DNA of 64,000 nucleotides from an uncultured Alphaproteobacteria bacterium. GTDB taxonomy: Bacteria > Pseudomonadota > Alphaproteobacteria > HIMB59 > GCA-002718135. Within the stretch, counting starts at the first letter, position 1; each line of letters starts with the position of its first letter. A program made the position numbers and the translations under genes. The DNA lies in contig CACNUI010000002.1 of assembly GCA_902623545.1 (NCBI GenBank), positions 1 to 64,000 on the forward strand. The letters are read 5' to 3'. Shown piece by piece: positions 20,544 to 29,857 of this stretch. The notes beneath the pieces are model-generated. The model made no database searches, had not been told where the DNA came from, and worked only from the letters and a program-made list of their open reading frames with translations.

Positions 20544-23500
20544 TCACTTTATTGAAAAGTACAAAAAGGATAAAAAATTCTTAGAAGAAAATTATGTTTA
20601 TAATGAACAAGATGAACATTCGTCATGTGGAGTCGGATTAATAGCATCATTAGATGGTACTGAGACAAGAGAAATAGTCGAGTTAGGAGTTCAAGCTTTA
20701 AGAGTTTTATATCACCGGGGTGCAGTTGATGCCGATGGTAAAACAGGTGATGGTGCAGGAATACAGTTATCTATACCAAAGAATTTTTTTATTCAACAAA
20801 TAGAAAGAACCGGTCATACCCCTAATGATTTCCCTTTTGGGGTTGGTATGATATTTTTACCACGCACTGATTTTGCTGCGCAAGAAAATGCACGCACAAT
20901 TGTTGAGTCTGAAATAATTAAAGAGGGTTTAAAAATATATGGTTGGAGACATGTTCCAATTAATTCATCTATTATAGGTGATAAAGCAAAAGCAACGAGA
21001 CCTGAAATTGAACAAATACTAATTTGTAATGAAGAAATAGAAGACGAAAAGCAATTTGATAATAAACTTTATATAATTAGAAAAAGAATAGAAAAAGAAA
21101 TTAGAAATCAAAATATTTCTGATTTTTATATTTGCTCACTTTCTTGTCAGTCTATTGTTTATAAAGGTATGTTTTTAGCAGAACAGCTTTCCAATTTTTA
21201 TCCAGACATACAAAATGAGAATTTTGTTTCTAGATATGCTGTTTATCACCAGCGTTATTCAACTAATACATTTCCTACATGGTCTTTAGCACAGCCATTT
21301 AGAGTGATTGCACATAATGGTGAAATCAATACACTTAAAGGTAATAAAAACTGGATGGCCGCTCATGAGCCAAGAATGAACCATAAAAATTTTGCCAATA
21401 ATGTAGATGATTTAAAACCTATAATTGATGCTAAAGCGTCTGACTCTGCTGCGTTAGATTCTACGATAGAGTTATTGGTTAAAGCTAATCGCTCTTTACC
21501 TATGGCTAAAATAATAACAATTCCAGAGGCCTGGTCCCATAGAAGAGATTTCCCAAAAAAAATAAAAGATTTATACGCTTATGGTGGAGCAGTTATGGAG
21601 CCATGGGATGGTCCAGCAGCAATATGTGGTGCATACGGTGATTGGGCAATTGCTGGAATGGATAGAAACGGCCTTAGACCAATCAGATATACTCTAACAA
21701 AAAATCTTCTTATTGCTGGCTCTGAAACTGGAATGGTTGATATTAAAGAAAACGAAATAGTAGAAAGAGGTAGGGTAGGACCAGGTCAATTAATAGCAGT
21801 TAACTTTAAAGAGAAAAAATTCTTTAAAGATCATGAGATAAAAAAGTATTTAGCAGAAACAAAACCATTTGGTGATTGGACTAAAAAAATTACTTATATT
21901 GATAAACTTGTTCAATCTGTTGATGAGGAATTTAGAGATTTAGATTCTGGAGATCTTCGAAAAAGAATGGCATGCTTTGCCTGGTCAGTAGAAGACATCG
22001 AATTAATACTTCATCCAATGATTGCTGAAAAAAAAGAAGCAACAGGATCTATGGGAGATGACACTCCATTAGCTGTGCTCTCAAATAAATACAGAGGACT
22101 CCATCACTTTTTTAGACAAAACTTTAGTCAAGTTACAAACCCACCGATTGATTCATTAAGAGAAAGAGTTGTAATGAGTCTTCGAACTAGAATTGGAAAC
22201 TTAAGTAATATTCTTGATGAAGATGAAGACCAATGCAATCACTTACAATTGAATTCTCCTGTTCTTTCCATTGAGCAATTCAAATCTATGCGTAGATATA
22301 TGAAAGATACTGTCAAGATAATTGACACTACAATGGACAAAACAAATCCTGAAAATAATTTTGAGACAGAAATTTCAAGAATAAACCAAGAAGCTGAACA
22401 CGCTGTTAGAGAAGGGTATGTTCATATAATTTTAAGTGACAAAGAAATGTCTAAAACAAGAATAGCCATTCCCATGATTTTAGTTACAAGTTCTGTTCAT
22501 CATCATTTAATTAAACAAAATCTTAGAACTTTTATTTCCTTAAATGTTCAATCTGCAGAATGTTTAGATGTGCAATATTTTGCAGTGCTTATCGGAGTAG
22601 GAGCAACAAGTGTGAATGCGTATATGGCACAACAAGCCATTGCGGAAAGACATAAAAAGGGACTATTCAAAAATCTCACATATGAAGAATGTGTAGAAAG
22701 ATTCATTAATTCCATAAATAATGGTTTGCTTAAGACTATGAGTAAGATGGGAATATCAGTAATTAATTCATATCGAGGTGGTTGTAACTTTGAAGCGATT
22801 GGACTCAGTAGAAATTTAATGAGTAAATATTTTCCTTCTATGAGTTCTAAAATATCTGGTATCGGAATCAGCGGTATTGAAAGAAGATCAAGATTAGCTC
22901 ATGATAACGCTTATGAAGAAAGTGTTATTACACTGCCGATTGGAGGAAACTATCGCTACAGATTTGGCGGTGAGAAACATGCTTTTGAAGCAAGATCAAT
23001 TCACATGCTTCAAACTGCGGTAACTTCTAATAATTATTCTTTATTTAAAAAATATTCTTCGATGATTGACGAAATGGACCCTATAAATATTCGTGATCTA
23101 CTAGACTTCAAAAAGAACAACAATAACAATAACTCAAACACAGTAGAACCTTCTCAAGAAATTAGAAAAAGACTAGTTGCGCCAGGGATATCACTTGGAG
23201 CCTTAAGTCCAGAAGCGCACGAAACTCTTTCTATAGCAATGAACAGAATAGGAGCTAAATCAGATTCAGGTGAAGGTGGTGAAGATCCAATTAGATTCAA
23301 ACCTAAGTCAAATGGAGATAATGCATCATCAAAAATTAAACAAATTGCAAGTGGACGATTTGGTGTAACAGCAGAGTATCTAAATAATTGTGAAGAAATT
23401 GAAATCAAAGTTGCACAAGGTGCAAAACCTGGTGAGGGTGGACAACTGCCAGGAGGAAAAGTTACAGAATTAATTGCTAAACTAAGACATTCAACTGAAG

Positions 23501-25053
23501 GTGTTACGCTTATTAGTCCTCCTCCTCATCATGATATTTATTCTATTGAAGATTTAGCCCAGCTTATTTACGATTTGAAGCAAATAAACCCAAGAGCTAA
23601 AGTATGTGTTAAGTTAGTTGCTCAGTCAGGTATTGGGACAGTCGCAGCTGGTGTTGCAAAAGCAAAAGCTGATACGATACTCATCTCAGGTCACAATGGT
23701 GGAACTGGAGCAAGCCCACAAACAAGTATTAAGTATGCAGGACTTCCTTGGGAACTTGGATTAAGTGAAGTACATCAAGTCCTTTCTCTAAATAACTTAA
23801 GGGATAAAGTTGTTCTTAGAACTGACGGAGGTTTGAAAACAGGAAAAGATATTGTTATTGCGGCAATGCTTGGGGCAGAAGAATATGGAATTGGGACAGC
23901 AAGTTTAGTTGCTATGGGTTGTATCATGGTTAGACAATGTCATTCAAATACTTGCCCTGTTGGAGTTTGCTCACAGGATGAAAAACTTAGAGAAAAATTT
24001 ACCGGCACACCAGAAAAAGTAATTAATCTTTTTAGTTTTATTGCTGATGAAGTAAGAGAAATTCTAGGATCACTAGGCTTTTCTTCTCTTGATGAAGTAG
24101 TTGGAAGATCTGATCTTTTATATCAAGTCAGTAGAGGAAGTTCTGATCTTGACGATTTAGATTTAAATCCAATCATTCAAACCATTGATTCATCAGTTGG
24201 AGAATTTGATACAAAGAAAAAAACCATTAATAAGGTTAGTGATAGTCTTGATATTAAAATCATAGAGGATGCTAAGTCTTTCTTTGAAACAGATCAAAAA
24301 ATTGAACTAAACTATAATATTAAAAATACTGATAGAGCCATAGGTACAAGACTTGCATCAGAAATTACTACTACAAAAGGAATGAGTTTTCTTCCAGAGG
24401 ATTTTGTTACTGTTAATTTTCATGGTTCTGCTGGACAATCTTTTGGAGCATGGAGTGTGCAAGGAACTTCTCTTAAAGTTTTTGGTGACGCTAACGATTA
24501 TGTTGCAAAAGGATTATCAGGAGGTAAAATTGTTATTCAACCTAGCTCATCTTCTCAACTAAAAACAAACAAAAATGTTATTATTGGGAATACTGTCCTA
24601 TATGGAGCAACACGGGGTAAACTTTTTGCAGCTGGAACTGCTGGTGATAGATTTGCTGTTAGAAACTCTGGGGCACATGCTGTTATTGAAGGATGTGGTG
24701 ATAATGGATGTGAATATATGACTGGTGGAAGTGCAGTTATTCTTGGCGAAGTAGGAAATAATTTTGGAGCTGGAATGACAGGAGGTATGGCATTTGTGTA
24801 CGATAAAGAAGGAACACTACCACTTCGAATCAATCTTGAAGATATTTTCTATCAACAACAAATGACAAATTATTGGGAAAAAATTTTATATCAAAAAATT
24901 GAAGAACATATCAAGGAAACAAATTCAATGTACGCAAATAATTTACTCGAAAATTGGGAAAATGAGAAATTGCTCTTCTGGCAGATTGTACCAAAAGAAA
25001 TGATAAATAAATTTGATCAACCTGTATTAATTCAAGAAGAAAAATCTGCTTAG
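20536..25053 (+). CDS. gltB: Glutamate synthase (NADPH) large subunit
   Basis: Uses glutamine and 2-oxoglutarate to make two glutamates. The 1505-aa length is standard. Cys31 in SSCGVG is the amidotransferase nucleophile, exposed after removal of a 30-residue propeptide. The FMN half begins near residue 880 with ISLGALSPEAHETL, and the 3Fe-4S ligands fit C1129, C1135 and C1140. The C-terminal GXGXG helix region (GGSAVILGEVGNNFGAGMTGG type) is complete. A run of six Asn sits in the linker before the FMN domain (near 23115-23135). The 3' end overlaps the convergent hydrolase by four bases. Confidence 0.98.
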   Translation: MPNHFIEKYKKDKKFLEENYVYNEQDEHSSCGVGLIASLDGTETREIVELGVQALRVLYHRGAVDADGKTGDGAGIQLSIPKNFFIQQIERTGHTPNDFPFGVGMIFLPRTDFAAQENARTIVESEIIKEGLKIYGWRHVPINSSIIGDKAKATRPEIEQILICNEEIEDEKQFDNKLYIIRKRIEKEIRNQNISDFYICSLSCQSIVYKGMFLAEQLSNFYPDIQNENFVSRYAVYHQRYSTNTFPTWSLAQPFRVIAHNGEINTLKGNKNWMAAHEPRMNHKNFANNVDDLKPIIDAKASDSAALDSTIELLVKANRSLPMAKIITIPEAWSHRRDFPKKIKDLYAYGGAVMEPWDGPAAICGAYGDWAIAGMDRNGLRPIRYTLTKNLLIAGSETGMVDIKENEIVERGRVGPGQLIAVNFKEKKFFKDHEIKKYLAETKPFGDWTKKITYIDKLVQSVDEEFRDLDSGDLRKRMACFAWSVEDIELILHPMIAEKKEATGSMGDDTPLAVLSNKYRGLHHFFRQNFSQVTNPPIDSLRERVVMSLRTRIGNLSNILDEDEDQCNHLQLNSPVLSIEQFKSMRRYMKDTVKIIDTTMDKTNPENNFETEISRINQEAEHAVREGYVHIILSDKEMSKTRIAIPMILVTSSVHHHLIKQNLRTFISLNVQSAECLDVQYFAVLIGVGATSVNAYMAQQAIAERHKKGLFKNLTYEECVERFINSINNGLLKTMSKMGISVINSYRGGCNFEAIGLSRNLMSKYFPSMSSKISGIGISGIERRSRLAHDNAYEESVITLPIGGNYRYRFGGEKHAFEARSIHMLQTAVTSNNYSLFKKYSSMIDEMDPINIRDLLDFKKNNNNNNSNTVEPSQEIRKRLVAPGISLGALSPEAHETLSIAMNRIGAKSDSGEGGEDPIRFKPKSNGDNASSKIKQIASGRFGVTAEYLNNCEEIEIKVAQGAKPGEGGQLPGGKVTELIAKLRHSTEGVTLISPPPHHDIYSIEDLAQLIYDLKQINPRAKVCVKLVAQSGIGTVAAGVAKAKADTILISGHNGGTGASPQTSIKYAGLPWELGLSEVHQVLSLNNLRDKVVLRTDGGLKTGKDIVIAAMLGAEEYGIGTASLVAMGCIMVRQCHSNTCPVGVCSQDEKLREKFTGTPEKVINLFSFIADEVREILGSLGFSSLDEVVGRSDLLYQVSRGSSDLDDLDLNPIIQTIDSSVGEFDTKKKTINKVSDSLDIKIIEDAKSFFETDQKIELNYNIKNTDRAIGTRLASEITTTKGMSFLPEDFVTVNFHGSAGQSFGAWSVQGTSLKVFGDANDYVAKGLSGGKIVIQPSSSSQLKTNKNVIIGNTVLYGATRGKLFAAGTAGDRFAVRNSGAHAVIEGCGDNGCEYMTGGSAVILGEVGNNFGAGMTGGMAFVYDKEGTLPLRINLEDIFYQQQMTNYWEKILYQKIEEHIKETNSMYANNLLENWENEKLLFWQIVPKEMINKFDQPVLIQEEKSA

Positions 25054-25781
25054 TTTTTTATTATTGATTGAATAGAATCATTTATTATTTTTAAATCAAA
25101 TGGATCAGATAATCGATGATCACTATTTTTTAATAATTTAATTTGTATTTGATTGCCTTTAATTTTTTTTACTATTCTTTCTGGAATATTTGGAGTGACA
25201 ACTTTATCTTTTAAACCTTGTATTAAAATTAAAGGTTTATTCCATTTGAATTCTTTATTTAAAATTTTATTTTTTCTACCGTCAACAATATATTTCTTTT
25301 TTATAAGATAATTAAAGCCATAGGAGGAATATTTAATAATTCCCCTTTTTTTCATTTCTTGTTTTTTCTTTAAAGGCAATTTTTTATAAAACCCATCGAT
25401 ATAATCAGGTGCTGCTGCTAGACCTACTAATCCCACAATTCTTCTTGATCTTGCTTTGGCAGCTAAAAACATTAACCACCCACCCATACTACTACCAACT
25501 AGTATTTGTGGACCTTTGGCAATATTATCAATGATATCAATTAAATCTTTCTTCCAATCTGAAATTGTAAAATCTTCAAATTTTCCATCAGATTTACCAT
25601 GACCACGGCATTCAAAACGGATAAACTGCAATTTATTTTTTCGAGCAAATCTTTCTAAAGACAAAGCTTTTTGACCACTCATATCTGAGTTAAGGCCATG
25701 GATAAAGATGATACCAGGTTCTTTACCGTTTATAGATTTATAGTGAATTCTTTCTTTTTTCTTATTAATAAAGTAAGGCAT
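25050..25781 (-). CDS. Alpha/beta hydrolase (ABHD10-like serine hydrolase)
   Basis: A 243-aa alpha/beta-hydrolase. Visible are the oxyanion loop HGL (28-30), the ECRGHGKSDG segment (57-66), nucleophile elbow GSSMG with Ser98, a GLKDKVV strand carrying the probable catalytic Asp, and SDHR near the C-terminus with the probable catalytic His. The short, lid-poor form resembles alphaproteobacterial relatives of mitochondrial ABHD10, a thioesterase/glucuronide esterase. The natural substrate cannot be told. It is a single gene, convergent with gltB and divergent from the glycosyltransferase at 25812. Confidence 0.8.
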   Translation of the reverse strand: MPYFINKKKERIHYKSINGKEPGIIFIHGLNSDMSGQKALSLERFARKNKLQFIRFECRGHGKSDGKFEDFTISDWKKDLIDIIDNIAKGPQILVGSSMGGWLMFLAAKARSRRIVGLVGLAAAPDYIDGFYKKLPLKKKQEMKKRGIIKYSSYGFNYLIKKKYIVDGRKNKILNKEFKWNKPLILIQGLKDKVVTPNIPERIVKKIKGNQIQIKLLKNSDHRLSDPFDLKIINDSIQSIIKN

Positions 25782-25811
25782 TTTTGATACAAATACTTAT
25801 ATTTTAATAAA

Positions 25812-26939
25812 ATGTCATCATTTAATGTAGCTCAAATTCTTCCCTCTTTAGATTCTGGTGGTGTCGAAAGAGGTACTATTGAAGTTGCAAATTATTTATC
25901 TGAATTAAATTTAAAAAATAATATTATCTCAAATGGAGGGCGTTTAATTAAGGAAATTGATAAAAATTATACTAATCATTATCAATTACCAGTTCATTCA
26001 AAAAATTTTTTTATTTATCCATTAATTGCTAATCAATTAAAAAAATTAATTATTAATCAAAATATCAATGTTGTTCATGTACGATCAAGAGCACCAGCAT
26101 GGATTTTAAGTTTTATAAAAAATAGAAACTTCAAAACAATATCTACATTTCATAATGTATATAGTGGTAATTCTTATTTTAAAAAAATCTATAATAAGCA
26201 ATTATCTAAAGTTGACCAGATTGTTGCAATTTCAAATTATGTTAAAAATGAAATTAGTAAAAAATACAATTTAGATTCAAATACAATTAAAGTGATCAAT
26301 AGAGGAGTTGATGTTAAATATTTTGAAAAACCAATTCTAGATTCTCAAATAGGTAATATAATAAATAAGTATCAAATTGATACATCAAAAGATATTATTT
26401 TATATCCAGCAAGGTTAACAAAATGGAAAGGTCAAATTGAGTTTTTAGATATATTTAAAAAGATACAAAATGATAATTATATATTATATTTTGCAGGTGA
26501 TACAAAAAATCAATCTTATACAGAAAAATTACAGAAAAAAATTCAAAGTTTTAATCTTAGTCATAAATGTAAAATTATAGGTAATCTACTTAGGGATGAT
26601 TTGAAAATTTTATATCACCTGTCATCAATTATTACTTCATTTCCTTTACAAGCTGAAGGCTTTGGTAGAGTTATAAGTGAAGCTTTAATAATGAGAAAAA
26701 AGATCCTAGCCTTTAACTATGGCGGTGTTAAAGATCAGCTCGATACATTAGATGATATCTATAAAGTAGATCCTCATAAATATAATGATATAGATATAAA
26801 GCTTCAAAATATTCTGAAATTAGAAGTTGAAAAATTTTCTCATATTTCTTTAAATAGTAAAGATTATATAACAAAAAAATTTTCAAAATACCAAATGGTG
26901 CAAAATTATTTAAACTTATATGAACAGCAATCAATTTAA
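25812..26939 (+). CDS. Glycosyltransferase family 4
   Basis: A 375-aa GT-B enzyme. The N-terminus ILPSLDSGGVERG and the C-terminal donor-binding stretch SFPLQAEGFGRVISEAL are typical of GT4 lipopolysaccharide glycosyltransferases. It is followed with a 20-nt overlap by a GT9 gene and faces another GT9 gene, so a role in LPS core or surface glycan assembly is likely. Donor and acceptor sugars are not determinable from sequence alone. Confidence 0.85.
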   Translation: MSSFNVAQILPSLDSGGVERGTIEVANYLSELNLKNNIISNGGRLIKEIDKNYTNHYQLPVHSKNFFIYPLIANQLKKLIINQNINVVHVRSRAPAWILSFIKNRNFKTISTFHNVYSGNSYFKKIYNKQLSKVDQIVAISNYVKNEISKKYNLDSNTIKVINRGVDVKYFEKPILDSQIGNIINKYQIDTSKDIILYPARLTKWKGQIEFLDIFKKIQNDNYILYFAGDTKNQSYTEKLQKKIQSFNLSHKCKIIGNLLRDDLKILYHLSSIITSFPLQAEGFGRVISEALIMRKKILAFNYGGVKDQLDTLDDIYKVDPHKYNDIDIKLQNILKLEVEKFSHISLNSKDYITKKFSKYQMVQNYLNLYEQQSI

Positions 26940-27855
26940 CAAAATACTAGTTGTTAAGCATGGATCACTTGGTGATATTGCCTTTTCTATATTTGCCATG
27001 GCATCAATTAAGCAATTTTTTAGTAACGCCACTATCGACTTACTGACTGAAGAAAAATACACAAATTTTTTAAAAAATTCTAATTATTTTAGTTCAATTT
27101 TTAAAGATAATAGAAAAGGCATAATAGATTCACTAAAGGTCATATTAAAAATAAATCAAAATAAGTATGATCTAATCATAGATTTACAAAATTCTAAAAG
27201 GACAAATAACTACTGGTCATTTTTAAAATTTATTTCAAAAGTAAAAGTTAATGGATCTAGGCCTAGTTGCGATATTCAGTATTTAATCCCTCCCCAAGGA
27301 ACTGAGTCTCCTCAACAAGGTTTATACAATCAATTAAAGTTAATAGGCATAAATGAAATAAATCAAAACATTGATTGGTTGTCCAAAAATATTCCAGAAA
27401 TTAATGAAAACAAAATAATCTTAATGATACCTGGTGTTTCTAAATCAGGTAAAGATAAACAATGGCCGTCTGATAATTTCGCATTACTTGCTAGTTCTCT
27501 AGAAAAAAAAGGATATCAAATTTATATTGTTGGTCAAAAATCAGATAAAGAAATATTAGAGACTATTAGTAATAAATGTCAAAAGGTTATTGATTTAACT
27601 GATAAATCTCCTCCAGAGATAATTTACTCCATAGCTAAAAAAAGTAATTTTGTAATTAGCAACGATACCGGTCCAGGTCATATAGCAGCTTTAAGTAACT
27701 CACCTATTCTTTTTTTAGCTAAAGATAATGCTATTTCAAAATCAAATTTGTCTGAGTATAAAAATGGATACACAATCCTAGGCGATACAATGAAGTCAAT
27801 ATCTGTAAAAAAAGTTTTAGATTTTTTAAATAAAAAAAAATTAATTGATAAATGA
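26920..27855 (+). CDS. Glycosyltransferase family 9 (heptosyltransferase-like)
   Basis: A 311-aa protein with the GT9 N-terminal signature KHGSLGDIAFS and the C-terminal donor-site motif SNDTGPGHIAAL. GT9 enzymes such as WaaC and WaaF usually transfer heptose to the inner core of LPS; in organisms lacking heptose they can use other sugars. The ATG at 26920 lies inside the end of the GT4 gene, so the two are translated together. Its 3' end overlaps the convergent GT9 gene by 15 nt. Confidence 0.85.
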   Translation: MNSNQFNKILVVKHGSLGDIAFSIFAMASIKQFFSNATIDLLTEEKYTNFLKNSNYFSSIFKDNRKGIIDSLKVILKINQNKYDLIIDLQNSKRTNNYWSFLKFISKVKVNGSRPSCDIQYLIPPQGTESPQQGLYNQLKLIGINEINQNIDWLSKNIPEINENKIILMIPGVSKSGKDKQWPSDNFALLASSLEKKGYQIYIVGQKSDKEILETISNKCQKVIDLTDKSPPEIIYSIAKKSNFVISNDTGPGHIAALSNSPILFLAKDNAISKSNLSEYKNGYTILGDTMKSISVKKVLDFLNKKKLIDK

Positions 27856-28857
27856 AATTAACTTTTCTTCTAAATATTGATCATTTGACTGAATTTTAGT
27901 ATATTTTTTTTTCCATGGTGCATATTCTTTTGCGATCATGTCTGGAAAATTATCAGCATCATAAATAACACAAAGTTCCGTTTTCGAAAGTGATGCAATA
28001 TGTGTACACCCACATTCAGGGGTAATCACATATGATGATGAACTCGTTATTGATGTCCAATTATCAAAGTCTAGTTGATCTAAGATTAAAATATTTTTTA
28101 TGTTTTTAAAATTTTTAAATTCTTTATTTGTGATCATCTTATATTTTTGAAAGATCTTATAAAAAACATTTTTTGATGTACTATCAGTTGTCATTACAAT
28201 ATTAATCTTTAAATTTTTTAGGCTTTCCAATAAATTAATAAACCTATCTTCTGAAAAATATTTATTGATCCATTTTGAAGACAAATGAATTAAGCATAAT
28301 TTTTCAGAATTTAGGTTTACTTTATCAAATTCAAATAAATTCTTAATTTCTGCATTATTATTTAAATTTAATCCATTTTTAGTAATCAATTCCATCATAA
28401 CTTCTGTTTGATGAATTGATGTATTTTGTGAATATCTTAATTGTCGATCAATTATTATGAAGTGATCATAAAAGATTTTACCCAAAATTATATCGAAAAA
28501 TTTACTTAAGTAATTATTCTTGTATCTGGATTTAAAAATTAATACTGATTTTGTTCTACTTCTAGAAAAAATTGATATTAACATACTAATTATACCAGGG
28601 CTAAATGTAAAAATATAATCATATTTTTCATTTCTTAATTTTAAAATTGTTTTTAAGATTTGAATAAATTTATTTTGAATTAAAAAAATTTTGTTAATTG
28701 ATTTAAATTTTTTACATATTTTTTGATTAGTTTTAGAACATACAACATCAATTTGATTATCTGCATTTAATTCTTTTAATCCCTGAACAACTGGAAGTGT
28801 AAGGATCATGTCTCCCATTTTGTCGATTCTAACTAAACAAATTCTCATAAATCGCAT
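27841..28857 (-). CDS. Glycosyltransferase family 9 (heptosyltransferase-like)
   Basis: A 338-aa GT9 protein. The N-terminal VRIDKMGDMILTLPVV and C-terminal TPECGCTHIASLS match the family's acceptor- and donor-side loops. The typical TGPxH is replaced by ECGCTH, a variant seen in ADP-heptose:LPS heptosyltransferase relatives. Two ATG starts are possible, at 28857 and 28848; neither has a clear ribosome site, and the second fits the family start better. It lies tail-to-tail with the other GT9 gene, so it is a separately expressed partner in the same LPS locus. Confidence 0.82.
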   Translation of the reverse strand: MRFMRICLVRIDKMGDMILTLPVVQGLKELNADNQIDVVCSKTNQKICKKFKSINKIFLIQNKFIQILKTILKLRNEKYDYIFTFSPGIISMLISIFSRSRTKSVLIFKSRYKNNYLSKFFDIILGKIFYDHFIIIDRQLRYSQNTSIHQTEVMMELITKNGLNLNNNAEIKNLFEFDKVNLNSEKLCLIHLSSKWINKYFSEDRFINLLESLKNLKINIVMTTDSTSKNVFYKIFQKYKMITNKEFKNFKNIKNILILDQLDFDNWTSITSSSSYVITPECGCTHIASLSKTELCVIYDADNFPDMIAKEYAPWKKKYTKIQSNDQYLEEKLISFIN

Positions 28858-28939
28858 TTAATAACTTAAAAACAAATAATGTTTTTTTTAAAATCAGGTC
28901 TTGAATTTAATTTCATTTAAGATTATATCCTACCAAAAT

Positions 28940-28969
28940 ATGACAAAACACATAATATCTTAATATGCT
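28940..28969 (+). promoter_or_regulatory. Candidate sigma-70 promoter for infC operon
   Basis: ATGACA (28940-28945), 18-bp spacer, TATGCT (28964-28969): five and four matches to the consensus hexamers. Transcription would start about 30 nt before the infC start at 29006. It lies in the 148-nt gap between the divergent GT9 gene and infC. In a 70% AT sequence such matches are frequent, so this is tentative. Confidence 0.35.
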
Positions 28970-29005
28970 ATTTAATAATAGCTATAACATAATCTCTATA
29001 TAATT

Positions 29006-29545
29006 TTGGCCGTTAACTTTAAAACAAAAAAAGATATTGGTCCTAGAATCAACGAGCAAATCACTGCAAGTGAAGTTAGACTTATATCAAGTAATGGAAA
29101 ACAGTTAGGAATACTAAGTATTCGTGAAGCTCTTATTCAAGCAGAAGATGAAGGATTTGATCTAGTTGAAGTTTCTCCAGAAGCAAATCCGCCGGTGTGT
29201 AAGATCATTGATTATGGAAAATTAAAATATAGAGAACAAAAAAGTAAAAAAGAAGCCAAAAAAAAGCAAAAAACAATTGAAGTAAAAGAAATTAAAATGA
29301 GACCTGGAATAGATACACACGATTATAATGTTAAAGTAAAAGCTCTTTCAAAATTTATTGGAGGGGGAAATAAGGTTAAGGTCTCGATGCGTTTTAAGGG
29401 CAGAGAGATGGAACATCAAAATTTAGGTTTTGATCTACTAAAAAAACTCACTACAGAAGTTGAGGAATATGCAAAGGTAGAAGTAGCGCCAAAATTTGAG
29501 GGTAAACAAATAATGATGATTTTAGTCCCTCAAATCGTCAAATAA
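29006..29545 (+). CDS. infC: Translation initiation factor IF-3
   Basis: Binds the 30S subunit and checks start-codon and initiator-tRNA pairing. The 179-aa protein has the family N-terminus GPRINEQI, the SREAL-type linker helix and the C-terminal domain with MRFKGREMEHQ. There is no ATG near the family start: the frame begins TTG (29006), preceded directly by ATT (29003). Non-AUG starts are the known autoregulatory device of infC, since IF-3 rejects such codons. No clear Shine-Dalgarno is visible. It is followed by rpmI-rplT, the universal order. Confidence 0.95.
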   Translation: MAVNFKTKKDIGPRINEQITASEVRLISSNGKQLGILSIREALIQAEDEGFDLVEVSPEANPPVCKIIDYGKLKYREQKSKKEAKKKQKTIEVKEIKMRPGIDTHDYNVKVKALSKFIGGGNKVKVSMRFKGREMEHQNLGFDLLKKLTTEVEEYAKVEVAPKFEGKQIMMILVPQIVK

Positions 29546-29594
29546 CTGTAAATATTGCAAAAGATCAATTAATCAGTATAAACCCATCAAACTT

Positions 29595-29619
29595 GTTGTG
29601 GCCTGCGGGGCAGCCCAAC
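29595..29619 (+). ncRNA. GC-rich leader hairpin before rpmI (candidate r-protein control element)
   Basis: GTTG...CAAC closes a stem of ten pairs with two single-base bulges on the 5' side, capped by a GGG loop (29607-29609). It sits 26 nt upstream of the rpmI ATG, in a 100-nt infC-rpmI gap. The stem is strikingly GC-rich compared with the surroundings. No U-run follows, so it is not an intrinsic terminator. The position is where L20-binding or L35/L20 leader elements are found in other bacteria; its identity here is inference. Confidence 0.55.
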
Positions 29620-29645
29620 GGTAAACTTAAATAAAGGAGATTTCA

Positions 29646-29846
29646 ATGCCCAAGCTTAAAACTAAGAGCAGTTTGAAAAAAAGATTTTCAAGAACAGGAA
29701 CTGGAAAGATTAAATTTAAACCTGCTGGAAAAAGACACGGAATGAGTAAACGTTCCAACAAATTCATTCGTAACACTAAAAGATCAGCAATTATGTCATC
29801 AGGTGACGCTGCTTTGATAGATCATATGTTACCATACAATAAGTAG
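29646..29846 (+). CDS. rpmI: 50S ribosomal protein L35
   Basis: A 66-aa bL35, the normal length, with the family start [20 protein letters not shown] and the [12 protein letters not shown] middle. A strong AAGGAG lies seven bases before the ATG. It is followed by rplT after 11 nt. Confidence 0.97.
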   Translation: MPKLKTKSSLKKRFSRTGTGKIKFKPAGKRHGMSKRSNKFIRNTKRSAIMSSGDAALIDHMLPYNK

Positions 29847-29857
29847 GGGGATTAATT

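Noticed and set aside
28999-29004. Perfect TATAAT directly before infC
   Set aside because: It would start transcription inside the infC coding region (around 29011), after the only plausible start codons. It is most likely a chance match in AT-rich DNA.
29595-29619. Hairpin before rpmI as an intrinsic terminator of infC
   Set aside because: No run of T follows the stem; the sequence continues with mixed bases and then the rpmI ribosome site.
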